Assembly: GCF_024296925.1 (NCBI RefSeq)
Contig: NZ_CP101125.1
Location: 188,501-252,500 of the forward strand
DNA: 64,000 nucleotides
Direction of reading: 5' to 3'
Source of the DNA: Pseudomonas nunensis
Lineage (GTDB): Bacteria > Pseudomonadota > Gammaproteobacteria > Pseudomonadales > Pseudomonadaceae
The notes under the pieces were generated by a model that had not been told where the DNA came from, made no database searches, and saw only the letters and a program-made list of their open reading frames with translations. Position numbers and translations under genes: made by a program. Every line of letters begins with the position of its first letter. Within the stretch, counting starts at the first letter, position 1. Below are positions 46,714 through 55,340 of the stretch, piece by piece.

Positions 46714-47355
46714 GTGTCGAGTACCGAAGACGAACAACTGGCGGATTTGAAGGACTGGTGGACACGTAACGGCAAGCCCCTGGTCACTGGCGGCCTGTTG
46801 GCGCTGGTCATCGTGTTCGGCTGGCAGGCCTTTCACAAGTATCAGAGCAATCAGTCGCAAGGCGCCTCGATTCTCTATCAGCAACTGCTGGAAACCACGC
46901 TGACGCCTGACGGCAAGCCTGACGCAGCCCGGGTTTCGGACCTGGCCGGCAAGCTCAACAGCGAGTTCGGCGGTTCTGCTTACGCGCAATACGGCAGCCT
47001 GTTCGTGGCGAAAGTCGCGGTCGACAGCGGCAAGCTGGACGACGCAGCCAGCGAGCTGAAAGCTATCGCCGACAAACCGGCCAACCCGGCGCTGGGCGAA
47101 ATCGCCCGTCAGCGTCTGGCGCAGGTCCTGGCGGCGCAGAACAAGGTCGAAGAAGCCCTGAAACTGCTTGAAGGCGATGCCGACAAGTCGTTCCTGGCCA
47201 CTCGCGAAGAACTCAAGGGCGACCTGCTGGTGCAGTTGGGTCGTACTGACGAAGCGAACACGGCGTATCAAAAAGCCAAGGCAGCACTGTCGGATGAAGC
47301 GGCAGTCGGCGGCCTCCAAATCAAGCTGGACGACCTGGCCAAAGGGGATGCGTGA
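46714..47355 (+). CDS. yfgM: YfgM-type ancillary SecYEG translocon subunit
   Basis: 213 residues. Cytoplasmic N-terminus, one TM at about 23-43 (LVTGGLLALVIVFGWQAF), periplasmic TPR region. Member of the YfgM/UPF0070 family placed, as here, between hisS and bamB. GTG start with AAGGAG upstream. Linked to periplasmic chaperone networks. Confidence 0.9.
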   Translation: MSSTEDEQLADLKDWWTRNGKPLVTGGLLALVIVFGWQAFHKYQSNQSQGASILYQQLLETTLTPDGKPDAARVSDLAGKLNSEFGGSAYAQYGSLFVAKVAVDSGKLDDAASELKAIADKPANPALGEIARQRLAQVLAAQNKVEEALKLLEGDADKSFLATREELKGDLLVQLGRTDEANTAYQKAKAALSDEAAVGGLQIKLDDLAKGDA

Positions 47356-48499
47356 CGTGATCCGTTGGAAACATGCAGCATTGCTGGCTCTGGCCATTTT
47401 GGCCGCGGGTTGCAGCAGCAACAGCAAAAAAGAATTGCCGCCGGCCGAGCTGGTCGACTTCAAAGAAGAAGTGGTCCTGCAGAAGCAATGGAGTCGTTCG
47501 ATCGGTGACGGTCAGGGCGAAACCTACAACATGCTGGTACCGGCGATCGATGGCAGCACCATCTTTGCGGCCGACGTCACTGGCGTGATCGTGGCGATGG
47601 ACCGCAACAATGGCGACGTCAAATGGAAGAAAGATCTTGAACTGCCTGTCTCCGGCGCCGTTGGCGTAGGTTACGGTCTGGTCACGATCGGTACGCTGAA
47701 GGGCGAAATCGTTGCCCTGGACGCCACCAACGGTGAAGAGAAATGGCGCGCTCGCGTGTCCAGCGAAGTCCTCGCACCGCCAGCCAACAACGGCGACGTT
47801 GTGGTGGTTCAGACTCAGGACGATCGTCTGATCGGCCTGGACGCTGCGACCGGTACCCAGCGCTGGTTGTATGACAGCACTCCGGCCGTCCTGACCCTGC
47901 GTGGCACCAGTGCGCCAGTCGTCACCAACCGCCTCGCGGTGGCTGGCCTGTCGACCGGTAAAGTGGTCGCTCTCGATATTTCCAACGGCGTGCCGGTGTG
48001 GGAACAACGGGTTGCGATTCCACAGGGTCGTTCGGAACTGGAGCGCGTGGTCGACATCGACGGCGGTCTGCTGCTGTCCGGCGAAACCCTGTACGTCGCC
48101 AGCTACCAGGGTCGCGTTGCGGCACTGGACCTGCAAAGCGGTCGTCAGCTCTGGCAGCGTGATGCTTCCAGCTATGCCGGTGTCGCCCAGGGTTTTGGCA
48201 GCGTCTACGTGAGCCTGTCTTCGGGCACCGTTGAAGGCGTCGACGAGCGTTCCACCACAGCCTTGTGGAGCAACGACTCGCTGGCTCGCCGTCAACTATC
48301 GGCTCCGGAAGTGTTCTCCAGCTACGTTGCAGTCGGCGACATGGAAGGCTACCTGCACCTGCTGAGCCAGGTGGACGGTCGCTTCGTCGGCCGCGAACGC
48401 ATCGACAGCGATGGCCTGCGTGCCCGTCCGCTGGTGGTAGGTGACACGATTTATGTTTATGGCAACAGCGGCAAACTGGAAGCCCTGACCATTAAGTAA
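47348..48499 (+). CDS. bamB: Outer membrane assembly lipoprotein BamB
   Basis: 383 residues, eight-bladed beta-propeller with repeated PQQ-like segments (VIVAMDRNNGDVKWK, IVALDATNGEEKWRA, LIGLDAATGTQRW). Lipobox LAAGC (lipidated Cys about 22). ATG 47348 overlaps the yfgM stop; GTG 47357 is an alternative. Part of the BAM complex. Confidence 0.93.
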   Translation: MRDVIRWKHAALLALAILAAGCSSNSKKELPPAELVDFKEEVVLQKQWSRSIGDGQGETYNMLVPAIDGSTIFAADVTGVIVAMDRNNGDVKWKKDLELPVSGAVGVGYGLVTIGTLKGEIVALDATNGEEKWRARVSSEVLAPPANNGDVVVVQTQDDRLIGLDAATGTQRWLYDSTPAVLTLRGTSAPVVTNRLAVAGLSTGKVVALDISNGVPVWEQRVAIPQGRSELERVVDIDGGLLLSGETLYVASYQGRVAALDLQSGRQLWQRDASSYAGVAQGFGSVYVSLSSGTVEGVDERSTTALWSNDSLARRQLSAPEVFSSYVAVGDMEGYLHLLSQVDGRFVGRERIDSDGLRARPLVVGDTIYVYGNSGKLEALTIK

Positions 48500-48512
48500 A
48501 GGTTTGACTATG

Positions 48513-48607
48513 CTTGGGGTTAACCCCCAGGCAGCCCCGTAACCACGGGGTTCGCAGCGCCCTCAAGCGCTGCCCCGAGCACCAGCCGCTGCCTCGCAGC
48601 GGCTTTT
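48513..48607 (+). ncRNA. Run of four consecutive hairpins ending in a T-tract (candidate small RNA or terminator array)
   Basis: Stems: TGGGG/CCCCA around 48515-48529; CCCCGT/ACGGGG (48535-48550); GCAGCGC/GCGCTGC (48554-48573); AGCCGCTGC/GCAGCGGCT (48584-48604) followed by TTTTGTATTTT. Almost every base of this 95-base gap is in a stem or a tight loop. At least the last hairpin should terminate bamB transcription; the rest may be a processed sRNA or a der leader. Confidence 0.5.
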
Positions 48608-48639
48608 GTATTTTCTGAAATAACGAAGTGGAGAGCCGC

Positions 48640-50109
48640 ATGGTTCCCGTAATCGCCCTGGTGGGCCGACCGAACGTCGGCAAGTCCACCTTGTTCAACC
48701 GCCTGACCAGGACTCGCGACGCCATCGTCGGCGACTTGTCCGGTCTGACCCGTGATCGCCAATACGGTGAGGCCAAGTGGCAAGGGCGTTCCTACATTCT
48801 GGTCGACACCGGCGGTATCTCCGGTGACGAGCACGGTATGGACGAAAAAATGGCCGAGCAGTCGCTGCTGGCCATTGAAGAAGCAGATGTCGTTCTGTTC
48901 CTGGTAGATGCCAAGGCCGGTTTCACCGCCGCCGACCAGATGATCGCCGAGCATTTGCGCAAACGTAACAAGCGTTCTTACGTGGTTGCCAACAAGGTCG
49001 ACAACATCGACCCTGAAATGGCCCGCGCCGAGTTCGCCCCGTTGGGCATGGGCCACGCGATTCCGATCGCCGGTGCCCACGGTCGTGGCATCACCCAGAT
49101 GCTCGAAATCGCGCTGAGCACCTTCCCGAAAGACGAAGAAGAGCCAGAAGAAGGCGATGAAGAGATCGTTGCCGAAGGCGAGGAAGCCAAGCGCATTCCT
49201 GGCCCAAGCGAAAAAGACGGGATCAAGATCGCGATCATCGGTCGCCCGAACGTCGGCAAGTCGACTCTGGTCAACCGCATGCTCGGTGAAGACCGGGTCA
49301 TCGTGTACGACGAGCCTGGCACCACTCGCGACAGTATCTACATCCCGTTCGAGCGTAACGACGAGAAGTACACGCTGATCGACACCGCCGGTGTGCGCAA
49401 GCGCGGCAAGATCCACGAAGAAGTTGAAAAATTCTCCGTGGTCAAAACCCTGCAAGCGATCAAAGACGCCAACGTGGTGATCTTCGTGATGGACGCCCGC
49501 GAAGGCGTGGTGGACCACGACCTCAACCTGCTGGGCTTTGCCCTGGAAGCGGGTCGTGCACTGGTTATCGCGATCAACAAGTGGGACGGCATGACGCCGA
49601 GCGAGCGCGACTTCGTAAAAGTCGAGCTGCAGCGCCGCCTGTTCTTCGTTGACTTCGCCGACATCCACTTCATCTCGGCCCTGCACGGCACTGGCGTGGG
49701 TAACCTCTACGCTTCCGTACAGAACTCGTTCAAGTCCGCGGTCACCCGCTGGCCGACCAACCGCCTCACCCAGATCCTGGAAGATGCGGTCGGCGAGCAC
49801 GCGCCACCGATGGTCAACAACCGCCGGATCAAGCTGCGTTATGCCCACTTGGGTGGCGCGAACCCGCCGATCATCGTCATTCACGGTAACCAGATCGAGA
49901 AGGTGCCGAAGTCTTACGTGCGGTATCTGGAAAACACTTACCGTCGTGTCTTGAAGCTGGTCGGTACGCCGATCCGCATCGAGTTTAAGGGTGGTGAGAA
50001 CCCGTACGAAGGCAAAAAGACCACGCTCACCGACCGTCAGGTCAACAAGAAGCGCCGCATGATGTCGCACCACAAAAAAGCCGACAAAAAGCGCCGCGAC
50101 AAGAAATAG
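48640..50109 (+). CDS. der: Ribosome assembly GTPase Der (EngA)
   Basis: 489 residues with two tandem G domains: GRPNVGKST at about 9 and again near 205; DTGG and DTAG G3 motifs; NKVD and NKWD G4 motifs. C-terminal KH-like domain and a very basic tail. Needed for 50S assembly. Confidence 0.96.
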   Translation: MVPVIALVGRPNVGKSTLFNRLTRTRDAIVGDLSGLTRDRQYGEAKWQGRSYILVDTGGISGDEHGMDEKMAEQSLLAIEEADVVLFLVDAKAGFTAADQMIAEHLRKRNKRSYVVANKVDNIDPEMARAEFAPLGMGHAIPIAGAHGRGITQMLEIALSTFPKDEEEPEEGDEEIVAEGEEAKRIPGPSEKDGIKIAIIGRPNVGKSTLVNRMLGEDRVIVYDEPGTTRDSIYIPFERNDEKYTLIDTAGVRKRGKIHEEVEKFSVVKTLQAIKDANVVIFVMDAREGVVDHDLNLLGFALEAGRALVIAINKWDGMTPSERDFVKVELQRRLFFVDFADIHFISALHGTGVGNLYASVQNSFKSAVTRWPTNRLTQILEDAVGEHAPPMVNNRRIKLRYAHLGGANPPIIVIHGNQIEKVPKSYVRYLENTYRRVLKLVGTPIRIEFKGGENPYEGKKTTLTDRQVNKKRRMMSHHKKADKKRRDKK

Positions 50110-50119
50110 AGTAGCTTTA

Positions 50120-50228
50120 AGCTGCAAGCTTCAAGTTAAGGCAAGAAAGGGTCCTGTTCGGGGCCCTTTTTTGTGCCTGAAGGTTTGAGGCTTGACCGCT
50201 TGTAGCTTGTCGCTTGAAACTTGCAGCT
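50120..50228. repeat. Inverted repeat flanking the der terminator
   Basis: AGCTGCAAGCTTCAAG (50120-50135) and CTTGAAACTTGCAGCT (50213-50228), 15 of 16 paired. The intervening 77 bases hold the terminator. Looks like a small non-autonomous palindromic element. Confidence 0.6.
50146..50172 (+). terminator. der terminator
   Basis: AAAGGGTCC, loop TGTTC, GGGGCCCTTT (one G-U pair) then T-run to 50172. Confidence 0.85.
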
Positions 50229-50247
50229 CACCTGCAAGGGGCTACCG

Positions 50248-51396
50248 ATGATCACCAGTAAGCTGCCGAATGTCGGCATCACTATCTTCACTCAGATGTC
50301 TCAGCTCGCGGCGCAAACCGGGGCGATCAACCTGTCCCAAGGGTTTCCCGATTTCGATGCCCCGAAGGCGTTGTGCGATGCCGTCGGCCGGCACATTGCC
50401 AGTGGCCACAACCAGTATTCGCCGATGACCGGTCTGCCGGCGTTGCGGCAGCAGATTGTGGCGAAGATCGCGCGCAGCTACGGCGTCAATGTGGATGCCG
50501 ATCAAGAAGTGACCGTCACCCCCGGCGCCACTCAGGCGATCTTCTGTGCGATTCAGGCGGTTATCCACAGCGGCGACGAAGTGATCGTCTTCGACCCGTG
50601 CTATGACAGTTACGAGCCGTCGGTGGAACTTGCCGGTGGCCGCTGCGTGCATGTGCAGCTCGGGCTGGATGACTTCTCCATCGACTTCCAGAAGCTGTCC
50701 GAGGCAATCACACCGCGCACGCGGATGATCGTGCTGAATTCGCCGCACAACCCAAGCGGCGCACTGATCAGCCGGGTCGAACTGGATCAGTTGGCGGATT
50801 TGATTCGTGAGCGCGACATCTACATTGTCAGCGACGAAGTCTACGAACACCTGGTGTTCGATGGCGTCCCTCACGTTAGCGTGCTGAATCACGAAGAGCT
50901 GTATCAGGGCGCCTTCGTGGTCAGCTCCTTCGGCAAGACCTACCACGTCACTGGCTGGAAAACCGGCTACGTCGTCGCTCCGCCGGCCCTCACGGCGGAA
51001 TTGCGCAAGGTTCACCAGTACGTCAGTTTCTGCGGCGTGACCCCGCTGCAATTTGCCCTGGCCGACTACATGGCCGAGCACCCGGAACATGTCGAAGAGC
51101 TGCCGGGTTTCTACCAGGCCAAGCGCGATCTGTTCTGCGATCTGCTGGCGCCATCGCGCTTCAGCTTGACCCGTGTCACGGGCACCTATTTCCAATTGGT
51201 CGATTATTCGCAGATCCGCCCGGACCTCAACGACGTCGAGATGGCGCTGTGGATGACCCGCGAACACGGCGTGGCGAGCATCCCGATCTCCGTGTTCTAC
51301 CAGAACCCACCCGAAGGCCAGCGCCTGGTGCGCTTGTGCTTCGCCAAACGCGAGGAGACCCTGCGTGAAGCAGCGGCAAAACTATGCGTGATCTGA
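50248..51396 (+). CDS. PLP-dependent methionine/glutamine-type aminotransferase
   Basis: 382 residues, fold-type I aminotransferase of the YbdL/MtnE group. GAINLSQGFPDFDAP, NSPHNPSGA, and the PLP Lys in SSFGKTYHVTGWKTGY. The group transaminates methionine and related amino acids, often using glutamine. The omega-amidase gene overlaps its end by 13 bases, which supports a Gln transaminase/omega-amidase pair as in methionine salvage. The start lies just after an inverted repeat. Confidence 0.88.
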   Translation: MITSKLPNVGITIFTQMSQLAAQTGAINLSQGFPDFDAPKALCDAVGRHIASGHNQYSPMTGLPALRQQIVAKIARSYGVNVDADQEVTVTPGATQAIFCAIQAVIHSGDEVIVFDPCYDSYEPSVELAGGRCVHVQLGLDDFSIDFQKLSEAITPRTRMIVLNSPHNPSGALISRVELDQLADLIRERDIYIVSDEVYEHLVFDGVPHVSVLNHEELYQGAFVVSSFGKTYHVTGWKTGYVVAPPALTAELRKVHQYVSFCGVTPLQFALADYMAEHPEHVEELPGFYQAKRDLFCDLLAPSRFSLTRVTGTYFQLVDYSQIRPDLNDVEMALWMTREHGVASIPISVFYQNPPEGQRLVRLCFAKREETLREAAAKLCVI

Positions 51397-52175
51397 GTGC
51401 GCTGCCCAACCTGAACATTGCGCTGATCCAGACCACCCTGGCCTGGCATGACCGCCAGGCCAACCTGGAGCATTTCGAGCAATTGCTGGAACAGGCGCGC
51501 GGGGCGGATCTGATCATCCTGCCGGAGATGTTCACCACGGGCTTCTCCATGCAGTCCGAAACCCTGGCCGAGGCGGAAAACGGCCCCACCAGTAAGTGGC
51601 TGCGGGTCCAAGCGGCGAAGCTGGATGCGGTGATCACCGGCAGTGTGATCGTCCAGGCCGCCGACGGCAGCCACCGCAATCGCCTGCTCTGGGCACGTCC
51701 GGACGGCGAGGTGCTGCATTATGACAAGCGCCACCTGTTCCGCATGGCCGGCGAACACAATCACTACACCCCCGGCGAGCGTCAGGTGCAGTTCGAGCTC
51801 AAGGGCTGGCGGATTCGGCCATTGATTTGCTACGACCTGCGCTTCCCGGTCTGGAGTCGTGATGCCCAGGACACTGATCTGCTGCTGTACACCGCCAACT
51901 GGCCGGGTGCACGGCGTCAGCACTGGAACCGCTTGCTGCCGGCCCGGGCGATTGAAAACCTGTGCTATGTGGCGGCGGTGAACAGGATCGGTACTGACGG
52001 CAAAGGCTTTGCGTATACCGGTGACAGCCAGGTGCTGGATTTCCAGGGTGAGACCTTGCTCAGCGCGGGCGAGGCTGATGGGGTGTTTCAGGTGGTGCTG
52101 GACGCGGCGGAACTGGCGGCTTATCGGACGCGGTTTCCAGCGAATCTGGATGCCGATACTTTCGAGTTCACCTGA
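51384..52175 (+). CDS. Omega-amidase (nitrilase superfamily)
   Basis: 263 residues, C-N hydrolase with a Glu-Lys-Cys triad: LPEMFTTGF, KRHLF, LICYDLRFP. Closest to YafV/Nit2, which hydrolyse alpha-ketoglutaramate (or ketosuccinamate) to the keto acid. That is the by-product of glutamine-dependent transamination, so it pairs with the preceding gene. Confidence 0.88.
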   Translation: MRDLSALPNLNIALIQTTLAWHDRQANLEHFEQLLEQARGADLIILPEMFTTGFSMQSETLAEAENGPTSKWLRVQAAKLDAVITGSVIVQAADGSHRNRLLWARPDGEVLHYDKRHLFRMAGEHNHYTPGERQVQFELKGWRIRPLICYDLRFPVWSRDAQDTDLLLYTANWPGARRQHWNRLLPARAIENLCYVAAVNRIGTDGKGFAYTGDSQVLDFQGETLLSAGEADGVFQVVLDAAELAAYRTRFPANLDADTFEFT

Positions 52176-52200
52176 GATTTTTGCTGCCTGAACCGGCGCC

Positions 52201-52266
52201 TTCGCGAGCAAGCCCGCTCCCACAGGGGGAATGCATTCCAAATGTGGGAGCGGGCTTGCTCGCGAA
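52201..52266. repeat. REP doublet, GTGGGAGCGGGC variant
   Basis: TTCGCGAGCAAGCCCGCTCC... (52201-52224) and inverse arm 52243-52266. Between the omega-amidase and leuA. Confidence 0.85.
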
Positions 52267-52304
52267 GGGGCCCGGACAGACAACACAAAAATAGGCAGGC
52301 AAAC

Positions 52305-52339
52305 AAAAAGGCCCCAAGGTTCTCACCTTGGGGCCTTTT
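52305..52339 (-). terminator. leuA terminator
   Basis: Stem GGCCCCAAGGT / ACCTTGGGGCC, loop TCTC, A-run (T on the minus strand) at 52305-52309; bidirectional. Confidence 0.9.
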
Positions 52340-52355
52340 GCATTTCAGCGAACGC

Positions 52356-54038
52356 TTACGCCGCTTCTTTCGCTTCCGGCTGGCTCAGCGAGCGGTTCAG
52401 CGCGCTGAACAAGGCCTTGAAGCTCGCCGTGGTGATGTTTTCATCGATGCCCACGCCGTGCACTGCACGCTGGCCTTCAACCCGCAGCTCGATGTAGGCC
52501 GCAGCCTTGGCGTTGGTGCCTGCGCCGATGGCGTGTTCGTTGTAGTCCATGATTTCCACCGGAATCGGCAGGCCGGCCACCAGTGCTTCGAGGGCGCCGT
52601 TGCCCTTGCCGCGCCAGTGCAGGTTGGTTTCGCCCTGGCCTTTGCCGGAGACTTCCACTTCCACCGAACTGTTGCCGTTTTCTTCCTGCAAGCGATGGCT
52701 GACCAGCGCGTACGGCGTGTTGGCCTGCAAGTACTCGCTGTGCAGCAACGCGTGGATTTGCTGGGCAGTCATCTCCAGGCCGAGGCGATCGGTTTCACGC
52801 TGCACGACCTGGCTGAACTCGATCTGCATGCGACGCGGCAAGCTGATGCCGTATTCCTGTTCCAGCAGGTAAGCGATACCGCCCTTGCCCGACTGGCTGT
52901 TGACGCGGATCACCGCCTCGTAGCTGCGGCCAATGTCGGCCGGGTCGATCGGCAAGTACGGCACTTCCCACAGGGTGTCCGGTTTCTGCTGAGCGAAGCC
53001 CTTGCGGATCGCGTCCTGGTGGGAGCCGGAGAACGCGGTGTGAACCAGGTCGCCGACGTACGGGTGACGTGGGTGCACCTGGATCTGGTTGCACTCTTCG
53101 ACGACTTTGCGTACGCCGTCGATGTCGGAGAAGTCCAGCTCAGGATGAATGCCCTGGGTGTAGAGGTTCAACGCTACGGTGACCAGATCGACGTTACCAG
53201 TGCGCTCGCCGTTGCCGAACAGGCAGCCTTCGACACGGTCAGCGCCGGCCATCAGGCCCAATTCGGTGGCAGCTACGCCAGTGCCACGGTCGTTGTGGGT
53301 GTGCAGGCTGATGATCACGCTGTCACGACGGTTGATGTGACGGCCGAACCATTCGATCTGGTCGGCGTAGATGTTCGGGGTCGCGCATTCGACGGTGGCT
53401 GGCAGGTTGAGGATCACCTTGTGCTCAGGCGTCGGGTTCCAGACTTCGATCACCGCGTCGCACACTTCTTTGGCGAACTCGAGTTCGGTGGCGCTGAAGG
53501 TTTCCGGCGAGTATTCGAAGGTCCACTCGGTGTCTGGCTGCTGGGCTGCATATTTGACGAACAGCTTGGCGGCGTTCACGGCGATGGCCTTGATCCCGTC
53601 CTTGTCCTGGTTGAAGACAATGCGGCGGAAAGAAGGGGAGGTCGCGTTGTACAAGTGAACGATGGCTTTTTTCGCGCCGCGCAGGGATTCGAAAGTACGC
53701 TCGATCAAGTCCTCACGGCCCTGGGTCAGCACCTGAATGGTGGTGTCGTCCGGGATGTGGCCGTCTTCGATCAGGGTGCGCACGAAGTCGAAGTCAGTTT
53801 GCGAAGCCGCCGGGAACGACGCTTCGATTTCTTTCACACCGACTTGCACCAGGGTTTTCCAGAAACGCAGCTTTTTCACCGCGTCCATCGGCTCGATCAG
53901 CGACTGGTTGCCGTCACGCAAGTCCGAGCTGCACCAGATCGGCGCGGCGGTGATGGTCTTCGACGGCCAGGTACGGTCCGGGATGTCGATAGTCGGGAAC
54001 GCGCGGTATTTCGAAGACGGGTCTTTGAGCATGCTCAT
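52356..54038 (-). CDS. leuA: 2-isopropylmalate synthase LeuA (long type)
   Basis: 560 residues. First committed step of leucine synthesis: condenses acetyl-CoA with 2-oxoisovalerate. Catalytic [15 protein letters not shown] and [19 protein letters not shown] motifs, metal His in the latter and in [10 protein letters not shown]. The C-terminal regulatory domain (last ~110 residues) binds leucine. AAGGATTT upstream of the ATG. A possible leader peptide lies upstream. Confidence 0.96.
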   Translation of the reverse strand: MSMLKDPSSKYRAFPTIDIPDRTWPSKTITAAPIWCSSDLRDGNQSLIEPMDAVKKLRFWKTLVQVGVKEIEASFPAASQTDFDFVRTLIEDGHIPDDTTIQVLTQGREDLIERTFESLRGAKKAIVHLYNATSPSFRRIVFNQDKDGIKAIAVNAAKLFVKYAAQQPDTEWTFEYSPETFSATELEFAKEVCDAVIEVWNPTPEHKVILNLPATVECATPNIYADQIEWFGRHINRRDSVIISLHTHNDRGTGVAATELGLMAGADRVEGCLFGNGERTGNVDLVTVALNLYTQGIHPELDFSDIDGVRKVVEECNQIQVHPRHPYVGDLVHTAFSGSHQDAIRKGFAQQKPDTLWEVPYLPIDPADIGRSYEAVIRVNSQSGKGGIAYLLEQEYGISLPRRMQIEFSQVVQRETDRLGLEMTAQQIHALLHSEYLQANTPYALVSHRLQEENGNSSVEVEVSGKGQGETNLHWRGKGNGALEALVAGLPIPVEIMDYNEHAIGAGTNAKAAAYIELRVEGQRAVHGVGIDENITTASFKALFSALNRSLSQPEAKEAA

Positions 54039-54401
54039 CGGGAAATCCTTATTGTGTGGGCCGAAAAGAGGCGGCCTGCCGGTGGATCAAAAGTTGTGGG
54101 GAAAACGTGTCAGGCGAGGCACCGCGATTCAGCCCGGCAGTCGTGCGCTGACGAGGCACAGGCTGCGGTGCTGGCGAAGCTGGATGAGGGTGTGAGAGGT
54201 TTTCATGGCTTTAACCCTAACCGCCGGGGTTGAGGATGGCAAGCAGTCGAAAAAAATTGAGAGGAATACTCGAAAAGGCGGGATTGGCGAGATTTTATTG
54301 CTGCGATGTGGGGTGATCGTTTGGATGTTTGCGTGGGGTTTGATCGATGCGCAATTGAGGATTTTGAGTCAGTGGGATTTTTAGGTGTATTTGACGCCGC
54401 C
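54039..54401 (-). promoter_or_regulatory. leuA leader and promoter region
   Basis: Contains the 25-codon ORF at 54129-54206 (described separately). Downstream of it, GCGGTGC (near 54122) can pair with GCACCGC inside the ORF, and a GGCCG/CGGCC hairpin lies near 54063-54079, about 25 bases before the leuA ATG. No U-run, so control might act on translation or Rho. No other gene seen. Confidence 0.45.
54129..54206 (-). CDS. Candidate leader peptide of leuA (25 aa)
   Basis: ATG 54206 preceded by TTAGGG; the peptide begins MKTSHTLIQL and ends ARLPG. Five of 25 residues are Leu, including CTG-TGC-CTC in the middle. It lies 90 bases upstream of leuA and its second half can base-pair with sequence just after its stop. 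Fits a leucine-responsive leader, but the Leu codons are not in a tight block. Confidence 0.45.
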   Translation of the reverse strand: MKTSHTLIQLRQHRSLCLVSARLPG

Positions 54402-54492
54402 TTCGCGAGCAAGCCCGCTCCCACAGTTGATCGGGGTGAATACAGAATGTGCGTACACCAAAATCCCATGTGGGAGCGGGCTTGCTCGCGAA
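54402..54492. repeat. REP doublet, GTGGGAGCGGGC variant
   Basis: Arms 54402-54425 and 54469-54492 facing each other, 43-base loop. Confidence 0.85.
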
Positions 54493-54515
54493 GAGGCCAG
54501 TCGCCTCACCAACGA

Positions 54516-55337
54516 TTAAGGCTGAAACGCCCCAATAAATATCGCCGGATCCACCCGCGCATCATTCAGGCTGATATTCCAGTGCATATGCGGCCCGGTC
54601 GCACGCCCCGTGGAACCCACTTTGCCCACCACACCACCCCGCGCCAATTGCTGCCCAACCTTCACATCAATCTTCGACATGTGGCAGAACATGCTGATAA
54701 AGCCCTGGCCATGGTCGACAAACACCGTGTTGCCGTTGAAGAAGTAGTTACCGATCAAAATCACCTTGCCCGCCGCCGGTGTCTTGATCGGCGTGCCCGC
54801 CGGCACCGCGAAGTCCAGGCCGGCGTGAGGATTGCGTTCTTCACCGTTAAAGAACCGACGTACACCGAACTTGCTCGACAGTGGCCCGTTGACCGGTTTA
54901 TCCAGCAGCAGGTTGCTCGGGGTGCCGGGGCTGAAGCTGCGGTAAGCCTGGATCTGTTCGGCCAGTTCGCCTTCGATGCGCTTGAGGTTCTCCGGGTTCG
55001 GATTGACCTGCTGAGTGTTCTTCAACGTGATGTGCTGTTCCGGATATTTCTTGTTGCCCACCGTGAAGTTCAGATTGCGGCCGCCGCTGCTCACTTGCTG
55101 GGTGCCCGGTTTGACGGTGAGCGGCACGCCGACAATCGCCAGCCAGTTGCTCTGCTCCTTGACCACCAGCACCGGTTTGCCCTGATACGTGGCTTTCGGC
55201 GCCTGGGCTGCGGCGCCCAGATCAACCACGGCCACGCCGCCCGGCACCGGTTTGTTCAGCAGGCGGGTGATGTAACTGTCGGCGTGGGCATTGAAGGTCA
55301 GGCACAGCAACAGCAGTGGAGCGAGGAAACGCGGCAT
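54516..55337 (-). CDS. M23-family peptidoglycan endopeptidase
   Basis: 273 residues. Signal peptide MPRFLAPLLLLCLTFNAHA; N-terminal beta domain; LytM/M23 zinc peptidase domain with NPHAGLDFAV (His, Asp) and GPHMHWNI (HxH). All zinc ligands are present, so it should be active, cleaving cross-links in the periplasm. Starts three bases downstream of xseA and is probably cotranscribed. Confidence 0.9.
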   Translation of the reverse strand: MPRFLAPLLLLCLTFNAHADSYITRLLNKPVPGGVAVVDLGAAAQAPKATYQGKPVLVVKEQSNWLAIVGVPLTVKPGTQQVSSGGRNLNFTVGNKKYPEQHITLKNTQQVNPNPENLKRIEGELAEQIQAYRSFSPGTPSNLLLDKPVNGPLSSKFGVRRFFNGEERNPHAGLDFAVPAGTPIKTPAAGKVILIGNYFFNGNTVFVDHGQGFISMFCHMSKIDVKVGQQLARGGVVGKVGSTGRATGPHMHWNISLNDARVDPAIFIGAFQP

Positions 55338-55340
55338 GGG

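Noticed and set aside
52242..54233. 663-codon plus-strand ORF antisense to leuA
   Set aside because: Begins in a REP element and mirrors leuA; LeuA motifs on the minus strand are complete.
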